This document shows positions 24,230 through 34,116 of a stretch of 39,684 bases of DNA, in pieces (the first letter of the stretch is position 1; each line of letters starts with the position of its first letter). The position numbers and the translations under genes are program-made. The notes beneath the pieces were generated by a model, which was not told the DNA's origin, searched no databases, and saw only the letters and a list, made by a program, of their open reading frames with translations. This DNA is from Candidatus Zhuqueibacterota bacterium (GTDB taxonomy: Bacteria > Zhuqueibacterota > Zhuqueibacteria > Oceanimicrobiales > Oceanimicrobiaceae), in the NCBI GenBank assembly GCA_029262005.1, contig JAJDAG010000120.1:1-39684 (forward strand), in the 5' to 3' direction.

Positions 24230-27200
24230 CTACAGAGAAATCCGAAATGCTAAATTGAAAGTCCTTGGGTTTTGCAGCGTAAAAAAATCCTGCCCACGCT
24301 CAAGACCGCGCGTTCCCGACCAGTTTACTTCCGGATCGGGGCCGCTGTAATTGCTGGTGGTAAACAGGTTCATTGCAGACAGTGTGACGGCAACATCCAG
24401 GCGGGGCGAGTGCGCAGGAAAAAGTCTTGAAAATAAATTTTTGAGGTTGTAACTCACCGCAACTTGCCGCAGTTTGAGAAAATCCGCATCTTCAATAAAA
24501 TTTGCATCAAATCTCGGGTCCAGGCGGGCGAATGCTCGCGCGGCAGCGATGTATTGGATTGTGCCCGGGGTAAGTTCGCCGACTCCGTCTACAGATTTAA
24601 CATTTGCTGCGATACCCTCGAATTGAGAGCTGCCCGCGAGCCCCAGTTGTGTTGCCAGCATATTATATTCTGGATTGTTGCCTGCCGGCAGTGAAACAGA
24701 TTTACCACCATTCCACATTTTTCGTGCTGTTGCCCAGTCTGCCAATAGATAGATGGTCAGGTTTTTCTTTATTTTCATGTGCAAAGAGAGGGAGCCTGTG
24801 TACCCGGGAATCGGGTTGCCGAATGCAACACGTTTAGCGCCTGTTATTGGTCCGGCATAAGTGCCATTATCGTTAAAGCGCGCACCCAAAACCGGCGTGC
24901 TAAAGAATTCATGCTTGGGCAAGCCTTCTGTGATAACGTTGAGACCAAAGCGGTCAAAGAGCGGTTCTGCGTTGCCAATGCTTATGACCTCGTTGGTTTG
25001 CCAGTTATTTATAAGAGTAAATGAAGCGTTTAAGTTTTGACTATGCCACGGCCTGGCGAAAATGAGTGTCTCAAATCCCCAGGCTTTCATGGAACCGACA
25101 TTGGCAGGTGCTGCTGAAGAAGTCAGTCCGGTTGAAGGCGCATTTTGAACATTAAGAATCGAATCCTCTGACTTCTGCCGGTACCAGCTCATTTCAACTG
25201 CAAGGTTGTGAAACAGCTCCGTGTCCACGCCCACCTCGAGCTCTTTGACACGTTCCGGCTCAATTCGGGTGTTGCCAATCGCCGTTGGCAAACTTCCTTC
25301 CGCATTGGCGCCAAATTGAGAACCGTAAATGATTCTGAATTTATCCAGGCGGTTGGGCAAATTTCCTGCTTCGCCATAGGCGCCACGGAATTTGAGCAGT
25401 GAAAACACACGAGGCAGCCAGGCGTATTCATTCAGCCGCCAGGCCATGCTGAGCCCCGGGTAAAATACAGAATCTGAATCTCTGCCGATTTCGCTGGCGT
25501 AGTCTCGCCTCACCTTTAATGAGACTGAGTATCGTCTGCGGTAAGCCAAGTTGCCCTCGGCGAAAACACCGGCTTGCCGACTGTGCAGGCGAATTTCATT
25601 CAGCCCTGAGTGCTGGTCGGAAACTTGGCCTGACCGTATCAAAGGTGTAACAATATTCGAACTTTGCGGGGTGCTTAATGTTTCTCGTCTGTCAAGCAAT
25701 TCAACCCCTGCAACCAAAGATAGAGAGAGTGCTTCGGCCGAATAGGAAGTGAGCCGACCGTTGATATGCGCGGTGAATTGCCGGTTATTGCGGTTTGAGA
25801 GATTACGGATGCCGTTTGCAAAAATGGAGTCCGTATAGGTTGCAGAAGCCGGGTAGACTTGCTCATGGCGGATATCATTGTCATCCACGCCAACGACAAT
25901 GTTACCTGCAAAGAAATCGACTGGACGAAAATGAGCGGAAAAAGAACCGAGGAATCGATTGCCGTCGTTTTCGTCGTTGATGTTTTCAATTGTAGAACGT
26001 TCACCTTGTACAACAGAATAAGATGCCGGCGCCGCCGTGGTGTTAAACAGATTTCCGAACACGGCATTGTCATTTAGCGGCCGCTCCAGGGTATTGATTG
26101 TGTAGCTCGAATTCATGCGAAAAGAAATTTTCTGACCTGAAAGCACATCCAGATTGGCACGAATATTCTTGCGGTTCATTCTATTTGAATTCAGAATCCC
26201 TTCTTCTATGCGGCTGCTCAGTGCCGTAAAATATCTGACAAAGTCAGACTCTCCCGACGCGCTCAAACTGTGCTGCATAATCTGACCGGTTCGGAACAGG
26301 GCATTGGCATCTGCAGCAGAGAGCAATTGCGCTTCGTCGTAAGCACTTGTTTTTGTATTCAATCCAGCCAGGAATTTATAGTCGAGTCGTATTTTGTTTG
26401 AGCCGGCCCGGGCGTATCTGCGGGGTTTTGTGGTGATGAGCAATACGCCATTTGCTCCATTGGCTCCGTAGGATGATGCAGCGGCTGCACCTTTCAGGAC
26501 TTCAATGTTTTCGATGTCCTCCGGGTTTAGATCTGCGAGCAAATTCAGGCCTTGTCCGCCGGTCTCAAAGCCAGGGACTTCGCTGTTATCCATACGTACG
26601 CCGTCTAAATAGATAAGCGGCTGTCCATCGCCGTTTATACCACCGCCTGCGCGCATATGAAAACGATAACCGGAACCAACATTTCCTGAAACACGGCGCA
26701 TTTGCACGCCTGATATTTTTCCATTCAGAAGCTGTGCAGTCGTGCCAACGTTGTTTGCGGCAAGAGACTCTCCGGCATTCAGTCTTGATATAGCCACTTC
26801 TGACTGTGCCTTTTTGTTTCGGGTTGCAAGGCCCGTTACAACGATTTCTTCTGCTCGAATAACATCCTCATACAGCTTAAAGCTGAGTTCGTTAATCCCA
26901 ACAGAGACGCCACTTTCAAGCGGCCGGTAACCCTCTCGAACAACCTGCAGCGTGTAAGTCCCGGGCGGGACCGCATCAATTAGGTAACGGCCATCCAATG
27001 TGGTTCTGGTTGTCATGGTGGAGCCTTTTATCTTGACAAGAATATCAGGCAGGGGTTCAGCAGTTTCATTGTCAATGACTTGGCCGGAAATCGAGTCGAG
27101 GCTATGTATTTTTACCTGAGCCTCATGTTTTTTGTAACCGATGTAGGATATGCGTAAAATGTGCTTGCCTGGTTTGATACCGGCAAGCGTATAGAGTCCG

Positions 27201-27421
27201 GTTGCATCAGTTGTGCTGTGTTGATTCGTGGCTGAAACCAGAATGTTGGCTCCCGCAAGTGGTTCACCCGTTCGACCGTCGGTTACGTACCCGCGAATTG
27301 TGCCTGTATCCTGCGCGTAAACCTGAATAAAACTCATCAATATAAGAAGCGTGATTATCATGCTTTGTAAATACCGTTTGCGACAGATGCTGGTGCACTG
27401 CCTGTGATAACAAAAATCCAT
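24230..27421 (-). CDS. SusC/RagA-type TonB-dependent outer-membrane receptor
   Basis: This 1063-residue beta-barrel importer is powered by TonB. A signal peptide (ending near FIQVYAQ) is followed by two carboxypeptidase-regulatory-like repeats, about residues 41-105 (GTIRGYVTDGRTGEPLAGAN) and 108-190 (ISGQVIDNETAEPLPDILVK), then a plug domain (LLNGKISGVQMRR, PLIYLDGVRMDN, IEVLKGAAAASSYGANGANG) and the barrel ending in FNLAFRISL. Most SusC proteins have only one such N-terminal repeat. A run of G before the ATG at 27421 gives a good ribosome-binding site, although ATG 27361 would give a more compact signal peptide. It forms an operon with SusD and is divergent from the kinase/regulator pair, whose control of it is possible but unproven. 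Confidence 0.95.
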   Translation of the reverse strand: MDFCYHRQCTSICRKRYLQSMIITLLILMSFIQVYAQDTGTIRGYVTDGRTGEPLAGANILVSATNQHSTTDATGLYTLAGIKPGKHILRISYIGYKKHEAQVKIHSLDSISGQVIDNETAEPLPDILVKIKGSTMTTRTTLDGRYLIDAVPPGTYTLQVVREGYRPLESGVSVGINELSFKLYEDVIRAEEIVVTGLATRNKKAQSEVAISRLNAGESLAANNVGTTAQLLNGKISGVQMRRVSGNVGSGYRFHMRAGGGINGDGQPLIYLDGVRMDNSEVPGFETGGQGLNLLADLNPEDIENIEVLKGAAAASSYGANGANGVLLITTKPRRYARAGSNKIRLDYKFLAGLNTKTSAYDEAQLLSAADANALFRTGQIMQHSLSASGESDFVRYFTALSSRIEEGILNSNRMNRKNIRANLDVLSGQKISFRMNSSYTINTLERPLNDNAVFGNLFNTTAAPASYSVVQGERSTIENINDENDGNRFLGSFSAHFRPVDFFAGNIVVGVDDNDIRHEQVYPASATYTDSIFANGIRNLSNRNNRQFTAHINGRLTSYSAEALSLSLVAGVELLDRRETLSTPQSSNIVTPLIRSGQVSDQHSGLNEIRLHSRQAGVFAEGNLAYRRRYSVSLKVRRDYASEIGRDSDSVFYPGLSMAWRLNEYAWLPRVFSLLKFRGAYGEAGNLPNRLDKFRIIYGSQFGANAEGSLPTAIGNTRIEPERVKELEVGVDTELFHNLAVEMSWYRQKSEDSILNVQNAPSTGLTSSAAPANVGSMKAWGFETLIFARPWHSQNLNASFTLINNWQTNEVISIGNAEPLFDRFGLNVITEGLPKHEFFSTPVLGARFNDNGTYAGPITGAKRVAFGNPIPGYTGSLSLHMKIKKNLTIYLLADWATARKMWNGGKSVSLPAGNNPEYNMLATQLGLAGSSQFEGIAANVKSVDGVGELTPGTIQYIAAARAFARLDPRFDANFIEDADFLKLRQVAVSYNLKNLFSRLFPAHSPRLDVAVTLSAMNLFTTSNYSGPDPEVNWSGTRGLERGQDFFTLQNPRTFNLAFRISL

Positions 27422-27918
27422 TTATTGCCCCCTTTTATGGCTAATGGGTGGCCAGTCAGCGTCTCGCGCGACCGATTGCTTTGGAATGTCATAGTAAGGT
27501 AGATGATTTCGAGAAAGGTTAAAAAAAATTGACAAAAAATCAACACATAAAATACCAAGGCCTGGATTTCTTTCCCGGAGGGGCTGATATTTTTTAGAGG
27601 TCTGGGTTCGCTTCATTTTCTGAATTTTAAGGAAATGGGTTATGAAGTTCTTAAGTTCAATAAATTAATAGCTCGAAATAATTGGTTTCTGGGGTAATTA
27701 ATTTTTATCAAGTTGTTGTTAATAATTTACTTGAATGAAAAGACATATTTTTTCAATTATGCGGATCGCCATTTGCCATTTGTGCTGTGAGTTATTATAC
27801 TCTGCAATAAGTGCTCGCAATGTTCAGAGACCAGGATTTACATTTGCCAACTAAAGGGCTCATTTTTTTATTTTTCAATAATTTTCTATTTGTAGATTAA
27901 GTTAAGTGGTGCCTTGCA
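27422..27918. other. Divergent intergenic region between SusC and the kinase gene
   Basis: This 497-base AT-rich spacer contains the kinase promoter (27773-27801) and presumably the SusC promoter. No gene, RNA or clear repeat was recognised. Confidence 0.5.
27773..27801 (+). promoter_or_regulatory. Sigma-70-like promoter of the kinase-regulator operon
   Basis: TTGCCA (27773-27778) and TATACT (27796-27801) are separated by exactly 17 bases, each matching consensus at five of six positions. The start would leave a leader of about 110 bases. Confidence 0.6.
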
Positions 27919-30009
27919 ATGATGCGTGACAGACAAAGTTTGATGTTCTTAATTATAATCATGACCGTTGTGGTAGCCAGTGCAGGTGGTGTGGGCATTC
28001 ACGTTCTGTACAACGCTGCATTTGGGCAACAACGTGCGCGTCTTGCAGAAATAGCGAATAGTCAGGCGCTTTTAATTGAGTCAATGGCCCGTTTTGATTC
28101 ACTCAGTCGCGGACAAGATTACCCTGAGGGCAAAGAGGGTGCAATCATGCGGCAGGTTTTAGATGCACATCGTCGCTTTGAAGGGTTTGGTGAAACCGGG
28201 GAGCTTAAACTTGGCAAAAGAAACGGCGATTGGATTATTTTTTTCCTGGCCCACCGAATGCAAAACAGTGACACTCCTGAACCCATCGCATTTGACTCAA
28301 AGCTTGCCCAACCAATGCGTCTCGCACTACAAGGGAAGTCCGGCACCACAATTGACCTTGACTATCGCGGGGAATGGGTACTTGCAGCTTATACACCGAT
28401 TGAAGGCTTGAACTGGGGTATTGTTGCCAAGACAGACATTCAGGAGATCCGGGTGCCATTTATTCAGGCCGGCATGATTGCAGGGGGAGTGGCACTGTCC
28501 GCCATTCTCATCGGTGCACTCTTTTTTTATCGAATAACCAATCCGTTTTTTAAACGCCTGGTTTCAAGTGAGGCTACCACAAGAAATGTGATTGACACTG
28601 CAGTTGACGGAATCATCACAATAAACAGCAAGGGCATTATGCAGTCGTTCAACCCGGCTGCGGAAAAGATATTCCAATATACTTCCGAAGAGTGTGTGGG
28701 CCGGAACATCGGCCATCTGATGCCTGCGCCGTATGCTGCCGAACATGATTCCTACATTGACAGACACATTGAAACCAGCGTGAACAAGGTAATTGGCATT
28801 GGTCGCGAGATGCTTGGGAAGCGTAAAGATGGGCAGCAGTTTCCTGTACAATTGTCAGTAAGTGAGTTTATTGTGGATCACGAGCGGATGTATACCGGTT
28901 TTATACAGGATATCAGCGAACGCAAGGAGATGGAGGCAAAAGTCAGGGAAAATGAGGCCGAAATCAGGGCCATTGTTGAGACCGCCGAAGATGCCATTAT
29001 TACCATTAATGAGCAAGGGAGAATTGAGTCGGTGAATTCATCTGTCGAGCGGTTGTTTGGTTACGGGCATGCTGAAACCATTGGCAAAGATGTGAGTCTT
29101 TTTTTCCCCGAGCCAGATAACAAAGCGCATGACAAACGTATTATTAACTACCTCAACTCTATTGACGAAAAGATCGTTGATTTTGGTAGAGAAACAGTTG
29201 GGCGGCGTAAGGATGACACTGTATTCCCACTGCGTTTTGCAATTCGAGAGTTCTTTCTGGGTGAGCGCAGGATGTTTGCCGGCTATATTCACGACTTGAC
29301 AGAGCAGAAGACTTTGCAAGAACAAATTCTTCAATCGGAACGGTTGGCCGTCATTGGCAAGATGGCAGCAAAAGTAGCGCACGAACTGCGAAATCCACTT
29401 TCCTCAATTAGTTTAAACGCTGAGATTCTTGACGAAGAAATTGATGCTCTGGATTCGGGCATTCGTGACGAGGCGAAGGTTTTACTCGGTGCGATTATGG
29501 TCGAAATTGACAGAGTCTCCAAACTAACCGATGAATATTTGCACTTCTCACGACTTCCTAAATCAAGTCCTTTGGAAGGAAATTTAAACACAGTGGTTGT
29601 GGAAGTTTTAGGCATACTCAATCAGGAGTTAAAGCAAAAGGGAATCAAATTGAGTACCAGGGGGCTCAAGGAAGAACTGTTCCTGCTGTTTGATAAAAAC
29701 CAGATTCAAAGGGTTCTGCTTAATATTGTCAGAAATGCCATGGAGTCAATGCTCCAGGGTGGCGAGCTTAATGTTTGGACTAAAAAGACCGATATGCACG
29801 CCGCTGTTTATATTCGGGACACGGGGATTGGTATTCCGGAAAACCTTGTGGGCAGTATATTTGAACCATTTTTCACAACAAAAGATTTTGGTACAGGGTT
29901 GGGCCTTGCCATCACGCAACAGATTGTACATGAACATTGCGGTGAAATTTTTTGTGATAGTAAAGACGGCGCAGGGACCACATTTCGTATCGAATTGCCA
30001 GTGACTTAG
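27919..30009 (+). CDS. Membrane PAS-PAS sensor histidine kinase (NtrB-like)
   Basis: This is a 696-residue inner-membrane kinase. An N-terminal helix (LMFLIIIMTVVVASAGGVGI) and a second at about 184-207 enclose a periplasmic sensor of about 150 residues that looks like a Cache-type domain (WVLAAYTPIEGLNWGIVAK). Two PAS domains follow (about 217-335 and 345-460). The HisKA domain has phosphoacceptor H488 in AHELRNPLSS, and the HATPase domain shows the N box (LLNIVRNAMESM), DTGIGIP and GTGLGLAI. The gene starts at ATG 27919 and ends 20 bases before the NtrC-type regulator, its obvious partner. The signal is unknown. Confidence 0.95.
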   Translation: MMRDRQSLMFLIIIMTVVVASAGGVGIHVLYNAAFGQQRARLAEIANSQALLIESMARFDSLSRGQDYPEGKEGAIMRQVLDAHRRFEGFGETGELKLGKRNGDWIIFFLAHRMQNSDTPEPIAFDSKLAQPMRLALQGKSGTTIDLDYRGEWVLAAYTPIEGLNWGIVAKTDIQEIRVPFIQAGMIAGGVALSAILIGALFFYRITNPFFKRLVSSEATTRNVIDTAVDGIITINSKGIMQSFNPAAEKIFQYTSEECVGRNIGHLMPAPYAAEHDSYIDRHIETSVNKVIGIGREMLGKRKDGQQFPVQLSVSEFIVDHERMYTGFIQDISERKEMEAKVRENEAEIRAIVETAEDAIITINEQGRIESVNSSVERLFGYGHAETIGKDVSLFFPEPDNKAHDKRIINYLNSIDEKIVDFGRETVGRRKDDTVFPLRFAIREFFLGERRMFAGYIHDLTEQKTLQEQILQSERLAVIGKMAAKVAHELRNPLSSISLNAEILDEEIDALDSGIRDEAKVLLGAIMVEIDRVSKLTDEYLHFSRLPKSSPLEGNLNTVVVEVLGILNQELKQKGIKLSTRGLKEELFLLFDKNQIQRVLLNIVRNAMESMLQGGELNVWTKKTDMHAAVYIRDTGIGIPENLVGSIFEPFFTTKDFGTGLGLAITQQIVHEHCGEIFCDSKDGAGTTFRIELPVT

Positions 30010-30029
30010 AAAATAAAAAGGATAAACAA

Positions 30030-31391
30030 ATGCATGCAAGGACAGTGTTAGTAGTTGATGATGAATCGAGCGTCAGGTCGTCTCTGGAAATGGCTTTGGG
30101 CAAGGCAGGTTACCTCACCCGGACCGCTGCCTCCGGCAATGATGCGCTTAACATATTGAAGAAGCAATCGGTAGACATTGTTTTGTCGGACTTAAAAATG
30201 CCGGATGGTGACGGCATGGACTTGTTGCGCGCTATCAAAAATGACCACCCAAATATTGAAGTCATCCTTTTAACGGGATATGGTACCATCGAAAAGGCCG
30301 TTGACGCAATGAAAGACGGCGCTTATGATTTTATCACCAAGCCATTCAAAAAAGCCGTCATTCTGGGGGCCGTGGAACGCGCTGTGGAAAGACAGCTTCT
30401 AACGCAAGAGAATAAGTATTTGAAAGCGCAACTTGGCAGTATGAAATCGTATGACACGATCATTGGGAACAGCCAGGCTTTGCGTGATGTGCTGGCAATG
30501 GTCGAACGTGTTGCTCCCTTGACCTCTACGGTACTAATTAGTGGCGCAAGCGGCACCGGCAAGGAATTAATTGCCCGGGCGATTCACCGTCACAGTCCGC
30601 GCGCACTGAAGCGGTTTGTACCAATTAACTGTGCGGCCATTCCTGAGAATTTGATTGAAAGCGAGTTGTTCGGCCATATGAAAGGTTCGTTTACGGGTGC
30701 GATGCGGGATAAGGAAGGATTGTTCAAAGTAGCAACCGGCGGAACACTGTTTCTGGATGAAATATCGAGTATGCCGCTTAACTTGCAGGTGAAACTTCTG
30801 CGCGCCATTGAACAAAAAGAGATCTTACCTGTGGGAAGCACAAACCCGGAAGTGGTGGACGTTCGCATCGTAGGCGCAACTAACAAGGAGTTATTTGCCG
30901 CTGTTGAGGCCGGTACTTTCCGTGAAGATTTGTATTATCGCTTAAATGTCATCGGCATTACAATTCCGCCCTTAAAAGAACGGATTGATGATATTCCGGA
31001 TCTTGTGGCGCATTTTGTTGAGGTTTATAATGTGCAGCTAAATAAGCAGATTCATAAAATTGATGAACACACGTTGCGGGTTCTAATGAACCAGCCATGG
31101 AAGGGAAATGTTCGTGAATTGGAAAACGCTGTTGAGCGTGCAATGATTTTGTGTGACGGCAATGACTTATCCATTGAACAATTTCCCTACCTTTACAGCA
31201 CAAATGAGGCGCCGCGCGGTTCCGGTAACGATTTAAAATCTTCTGTTCGCAATTTTGAGAAGGGTACGATTCTTAATGCACTTAAGGCTGCCGGAAATGA
31301 TAAACATGAAGCTGCAAATTCTCTCGGCTTAAGTTTGTCCTCACTTTATCGAAAAATAACCGAGTTGGGGATTGAATTTAAAGAGGAATAA
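30030..31391 (+). CDS. NtrC-family sigma-54-dependent response regulator
   Basis: This 453-residue enhancer-binding activator has a complete REC domain with D54 (V-L-S-D-L-K-M-P-D) and K in ITKPF. The AAA+ sigma-54 domain has Walker A GASGTGKE, the sigma-54 contact loop as GSFTGA (Ser in place of the usual Ala), and Walker B GGTLFLDE. The C-terminal Fis-type helix-turn-helix reads HEAANSLGLSLSSLYRKI. Phosphorylated by the adjacent kinase, it should open promoters held by RNA polymerase-sigma-54. AAAAGGA precedes the ATG. A candidate sigma-54 promoter lies downstream, before the UspA gene. Confidence 0.96.
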   Translation: MHARTVLVVDDESSVRSSLEMALGKAGYLTRTAASGNDALNILKKQSVDIVLSDLKMPDGDGMDLLRAIKNDHPNIEVILLTGYGTIEKAVDAMKDGAYDFITKPFKKAVILGAVERAVERQLLTQENKYLKAQLGSMKSYDTIIGNSQALRDVLAMVERVAPLTSTVLISGASGTGKELIARAIHRHSPRALKRFVPINCAAIPENLIESELFGHMKGSFTGAMRDKEGLFKVATGGTLFLDEISSMPLNLQVKLLRAIEQKEILPVGSTNPEVVDVRIVGATNKELFAAVEAGTFREDLYYRLNVIGITIPPLKERIDDIPDLVAHFVEVYNVQLNKQIHKIDEHTLRVLMNQPWKGNVRELENAVERAMILCDGNDLSIEQFPYLYSTNEAPRGSGNDLKSSVRNFEKGTILNALKAAGNDKHEAANSLGLSLSSLYRKITELGIEFKEE

Positions 31392-31696
31392 TGCCGTCAA
31401 TATTCTATTTTGTACAGACAAAAAGGTTATGAACCCCAATGCCGCTGTCGGCACTTTATCTTCTCAGCATTAAGAAAAATGGCTTCATTTTCTTAAACAC
31501 GCCACGCCTTTCAAATTGTATTCCATTATAACAATATTCTTATTATCAGTCATTTAGGCCGGATAAACTTCTTCTTAGTACGTGGCATGTTTTTTGGCAA
31601 CAAAACTCTTGTTGAAGGTGAATTCGGTGGTCTTGTAGCGTACCACCGCATTTACAGCGCTGCTTATATCAGATTGATGAAAGGTGGTGAATTCCC
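31392..31696. other. Intergenic region between the NtrC-type gene and uspA-like gene
   Basis: This 305-base region holds a small hairpin TGCCG-CTGT-CGGCA near 31439-31453, an A/T-rich inverted repeat TTAAGAAAAAT/ATTTTCTTAA (31470-31496) that may terminate transcription, the sigma-54-like site at 31583-31599, and an inverted repeat CGGTGGT/ACCACCG (31625-31631 and 31642-31648) in the presumed leader. Confidence 0.5.
31583..31599 (+). promoter_or_regulatory. Candidate sigma-54 (-24/-12) promoter
   Basis: TGGCATG-N4-TTGGCA approximates TGGCACG-N4-TTGCA. The -24 GG is intact, but the -12 element has GC one base further than standard (TTGG at the canonical place). It sits about 100 bases before the UspA gene and right after an NtrC-type gene, which raises its plausibility. 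Confidence 0.4.
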
Positions 31697-32563
31697 ATGC
31701 TGAGTTTTAAAAAAATTCTTTGCCCGGTGGATTTTTCAAAATCTTCTCTGCAGGCATTTCATTATGCCAGGATGTTTGCAGACATTTTTTCCTCTGAACT
31801 GACTTTGCTACATGTTTCGCCAAATATCTCGGAGGCATACGTTGCTCTGTTGCCTGATTTCCCAACGATGGGAATTTGCGATGAAGAGGACTTAATGGGG
31901 CGATTTAATGAGTTTGTTGGGGACTGGCAAGGTAAACTCAAGAAAGTCATTCGCACAGGAACACCGTATTCGGAGATAATGGAATACGCAAGTGAGAAGA
32001 ATGCCGATCTGATTATTCTTGGCGCAAAAGGCCATTCTGGTCTTGAGCGATTGTTTTTGGGAACCACCGGTGAGAAGGTCATCAGAAATTCACGGATTCC
32101 GGTTCTGAGTGTTCGCCAAATGCCGAAAGGGCCTCCCAGGAGAATCCTTGTTCCAACAGATTTTTCACTACATGGCCTAGCGGTGCTCCCCATGGTGGCT
32201 TCAATTGCCGACAGATTTAAGGCTGAAATTGATTTACTGCATGTTGTTGAATTGGGTCATGAATCGGGGTCAACGCAGAAAAAGCTGGAGTACGAATACT
32301 TTGAAAGCATTCAGGAGCGGCTTGCCGACCAGTGGGAGTTGCCACAGCCGTTGCACGCGTTTGAGACAAATAAGTGGATCCGGCATCATGCTGGTTCGGC
32401 TGGTTTAGGTATTCTCGATTTTGCAAAAGACCGGGAGGTTGATCTGGTCGCCATGGCAACGCACGGTCGAACCGGTGTAAAGAAAGTCCTTCTGGGAAGT
32501 GTCACTGAAAAAGTAATTAGAATTTCTCCCAATCCGGTATTGACGGTCAGAAGCGAGCTTTAA
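31697..32563 (+). CDS. Tandem universal stress protein (two UspA domains)
   Basis: This is a 288-residue cytoplasmic protein with two Usp domains. Each begins with a signature strand ([13 protein letters not shown] and [13 protein letters not shown]) and ends with the ATP-binding G-x2-G-x9-G-S/T pattern: [20 protein letters not shown] and [19 protein letters not shown]. Such proteins bind ATP and protect during stress or energy limitation. An AAGGTGGTG sequence precedes the ATG. The upstream sigma-54-like site suggests control by the neighbouring kinase-regulator pair. Confidence 0.94.
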   Translation: MLSFKKILCPVDFSKSSLQAFHYARMFADIFSSELTLLHVSPNISEAYVALLPDFPTMGICDEEDLMGRFNEFVGDWQGKLKKVIRTGTPYSEIMEYASEKNADLIILGAKGHSGLERLFLGTTGEKVIRNSRIPVLSVRQMPKGPPRRILVPTDFSLHGLAVLPMVASIADRFKAEIDLLHVVELGHESGSTQKKLEYEYFESIQERLADQWELPQPLHAFETNKWIRHHAGSAGLGILDFAKDREVDLVAMATHGRTGVKKVLLGSVTEKVIRISPNPVLTVRSEL

Positions 32564-32653
32564 TGTGTAGGTTTATGTGAATTGTACATAGTTGCAAGCA
32601 GTGTTGCTAAGGTTTGAAGCAGGTTATAAACAATAATTAGAAGAGAGGTCAGG

Positions 32654-33958
32654 ATGAAAGGCAAGAAAAACAAAGAGCAATATAGAATGCGAACACATCT
32701 GGTTCACGGTAATTTCCAAAGCAAGAAATGGGATTATGACCATCACGTAAATCCACCAATGTCTGCTTCGGCAATGTATCGGTTGAGTTCAAGCCAGAGA
32801 GGCGCGCAGGGTTTTGTGGAGTTTGCAAATGAGGACGTTGACAAAACTCAGCATTTACCCATCTATATTTATGACCGCCTGGAAGAGCCAAGTCGTGGCA
32901 TGTTGGAAGAAAACCTTTCCTATGCCGAGCGTGGAAACATTTGCCTGACTTTCGCAACAGGCATGGCTGCGATTAGTGCGGTGATTAATGTTTTATGCGA
33001 GCAAGGGCAGGAAATCGTGGCACATCAAGTAACTTATGGATGTACATATAGTTTTTTGAATGGCTGGTTACCACGGTTTGGCATCAACACGATTTGGCTT
33101 GAGATGAATGACGAACAGGCTTTGCGCGCAGCCATCTCCGATAAAACACGTGTCATATATTTTGAAACGCCTGTCAATCCAACGATGACCATGATCGATA
33201 TTGCTGCTGCTCGTAAGGTGGTAGACGAATTCAATCATGGCCGGTCTGAAAAGCAGCAAATCAAGATTGTTGTGGACAATACGCTTGCCACGCCTTATTG
33301 CCAGCGGCCGTTGGAACTTGGAGCAGATTTTTCTGTGCAGAGCCTGACCAAAGGAATAAGCGGCTTTGGCACTGACATGGGCGGCTCTGTGGTTTCCGAG
33401 TCCCAGTATGAAAATCAACTCTTGCTTTATCGTAAGGATTTTGGTGGTGTTCTGAATCCCCGGAGCGCCTGGACCTTTCTTGTTTATGGCTTGCCGTCTC
33501 TGGCAACGAGAATGAGCAACCAGATTAAAACGGCGCATCATGTGGCCAAATTTCTACGAGAGCAGCCTGGCATTGATAAGGTGGTCTATCCCGGGTTTGA
33601 GGATCATCCGGAATACGAAGTGGCCAGGAGACAGATGACAAACCCGGAAGGCAAATTTTCGCCCGGGAATATGATTTACTTCACGCTGAAAGATGCCGTG
33701 GACAATGGTAAGCAGAGCCGGAAGGTTGATAAATTTATTGATTATATTGCCGACCGCGCTTACTGTATTACGCTCGCTGTCAGCCTCGGCTGTATAAAAA
33801 CCCTGATTGAAAATCCTTACTCTATGACGCACGCAGCCCTGCCTGAGGATGAAAAACGTAGAATGGGGATGGAGCCTGGCGGTATTCGGCTTTCTGTCGG
33901 GTTGGAAGATTGGCATGACATCTGTGAGGACATAAAATGCGCGCTGGCACATGCTTGA
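32654..33958 (+). CDS. Cys/Met-metabolism PLP-dependent enzyme (methionine gamma-lyase / cystathionine synthase family)
   Basis: This 434-residue fold-type I PLP enzyme acts on sulfur amino acids (gamma-elimination, transsulfuration or sulfhydrylation). Motifs visible: LTFATGMAAISAV for phosphate binding, FETPVNPTMTMIDI, IKIVVDNTLATPY with the PLP-ring Asp, and the Schiff-base lysine K233 in SVQSLTKGISGFGTD. The C-terminal GGIRLSVGLEDWHDI is standard for the family. The N-terminus (HHVNPPMSASAMYRL) carries a longer insertion than classical MetB. AGAGAGG precedes ATG 32654. No other methionine genes are adjacent, so the precise reaction is open; the sulfur theme of the oxidoreductase operon is far upstream. 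Confidence 0.92.
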   Translation: MKGKKNKEQYRMRTHLVHGNFQSKKWDYDHHVNPPMSASAMYRLSSSQRGAQGFVEFANEDVDKTQHLPIYIYDRLEEPSRGMLEENLSYAERGNICLTFATGMAAISAVINVLCEQGQEIVAHQVTYGCTYSFLNGWLPRFGINTIWLEMNDEQALRAAISDKTRVIYFETPVNPTMTMIDIAAARKVVDEFNHGRSEKQQIKIVVDNTLATPYCQRPLELGADFSVQSLTKGISGFGTDMGGSVVSESQYENQLLLYRKDFGGVLNPRSAWTFLVYGLPSLATRMSNQIKTAHHVAKFLREQPGIDKVVYPGFEDHPEYEVARRQMTNPEGKFSPGNMIYFTLKDAVDNGKQSRKVDKFIDYIADRAYCITLAVSLGCIKTLIENPYSMTHAALPEDEKRRMGMEPGGIRLSVGLEDWHDICEDIKCALAHA

Positions 33959-34116
33959 GTAAGTCGGAGATTGAGTCTTACTCGGGTTAAGATGTTTTGG
34001 TTGTGTCACTTGGGCCGGAATCTCTTATCTTTTGCCGGAGGTTCCCGATTAATGTGAATAACTCATAATCCACAAAGCAATATTGTTTTTCCGTTGAAAC
34101 TGTGGAGATGTTTCGG

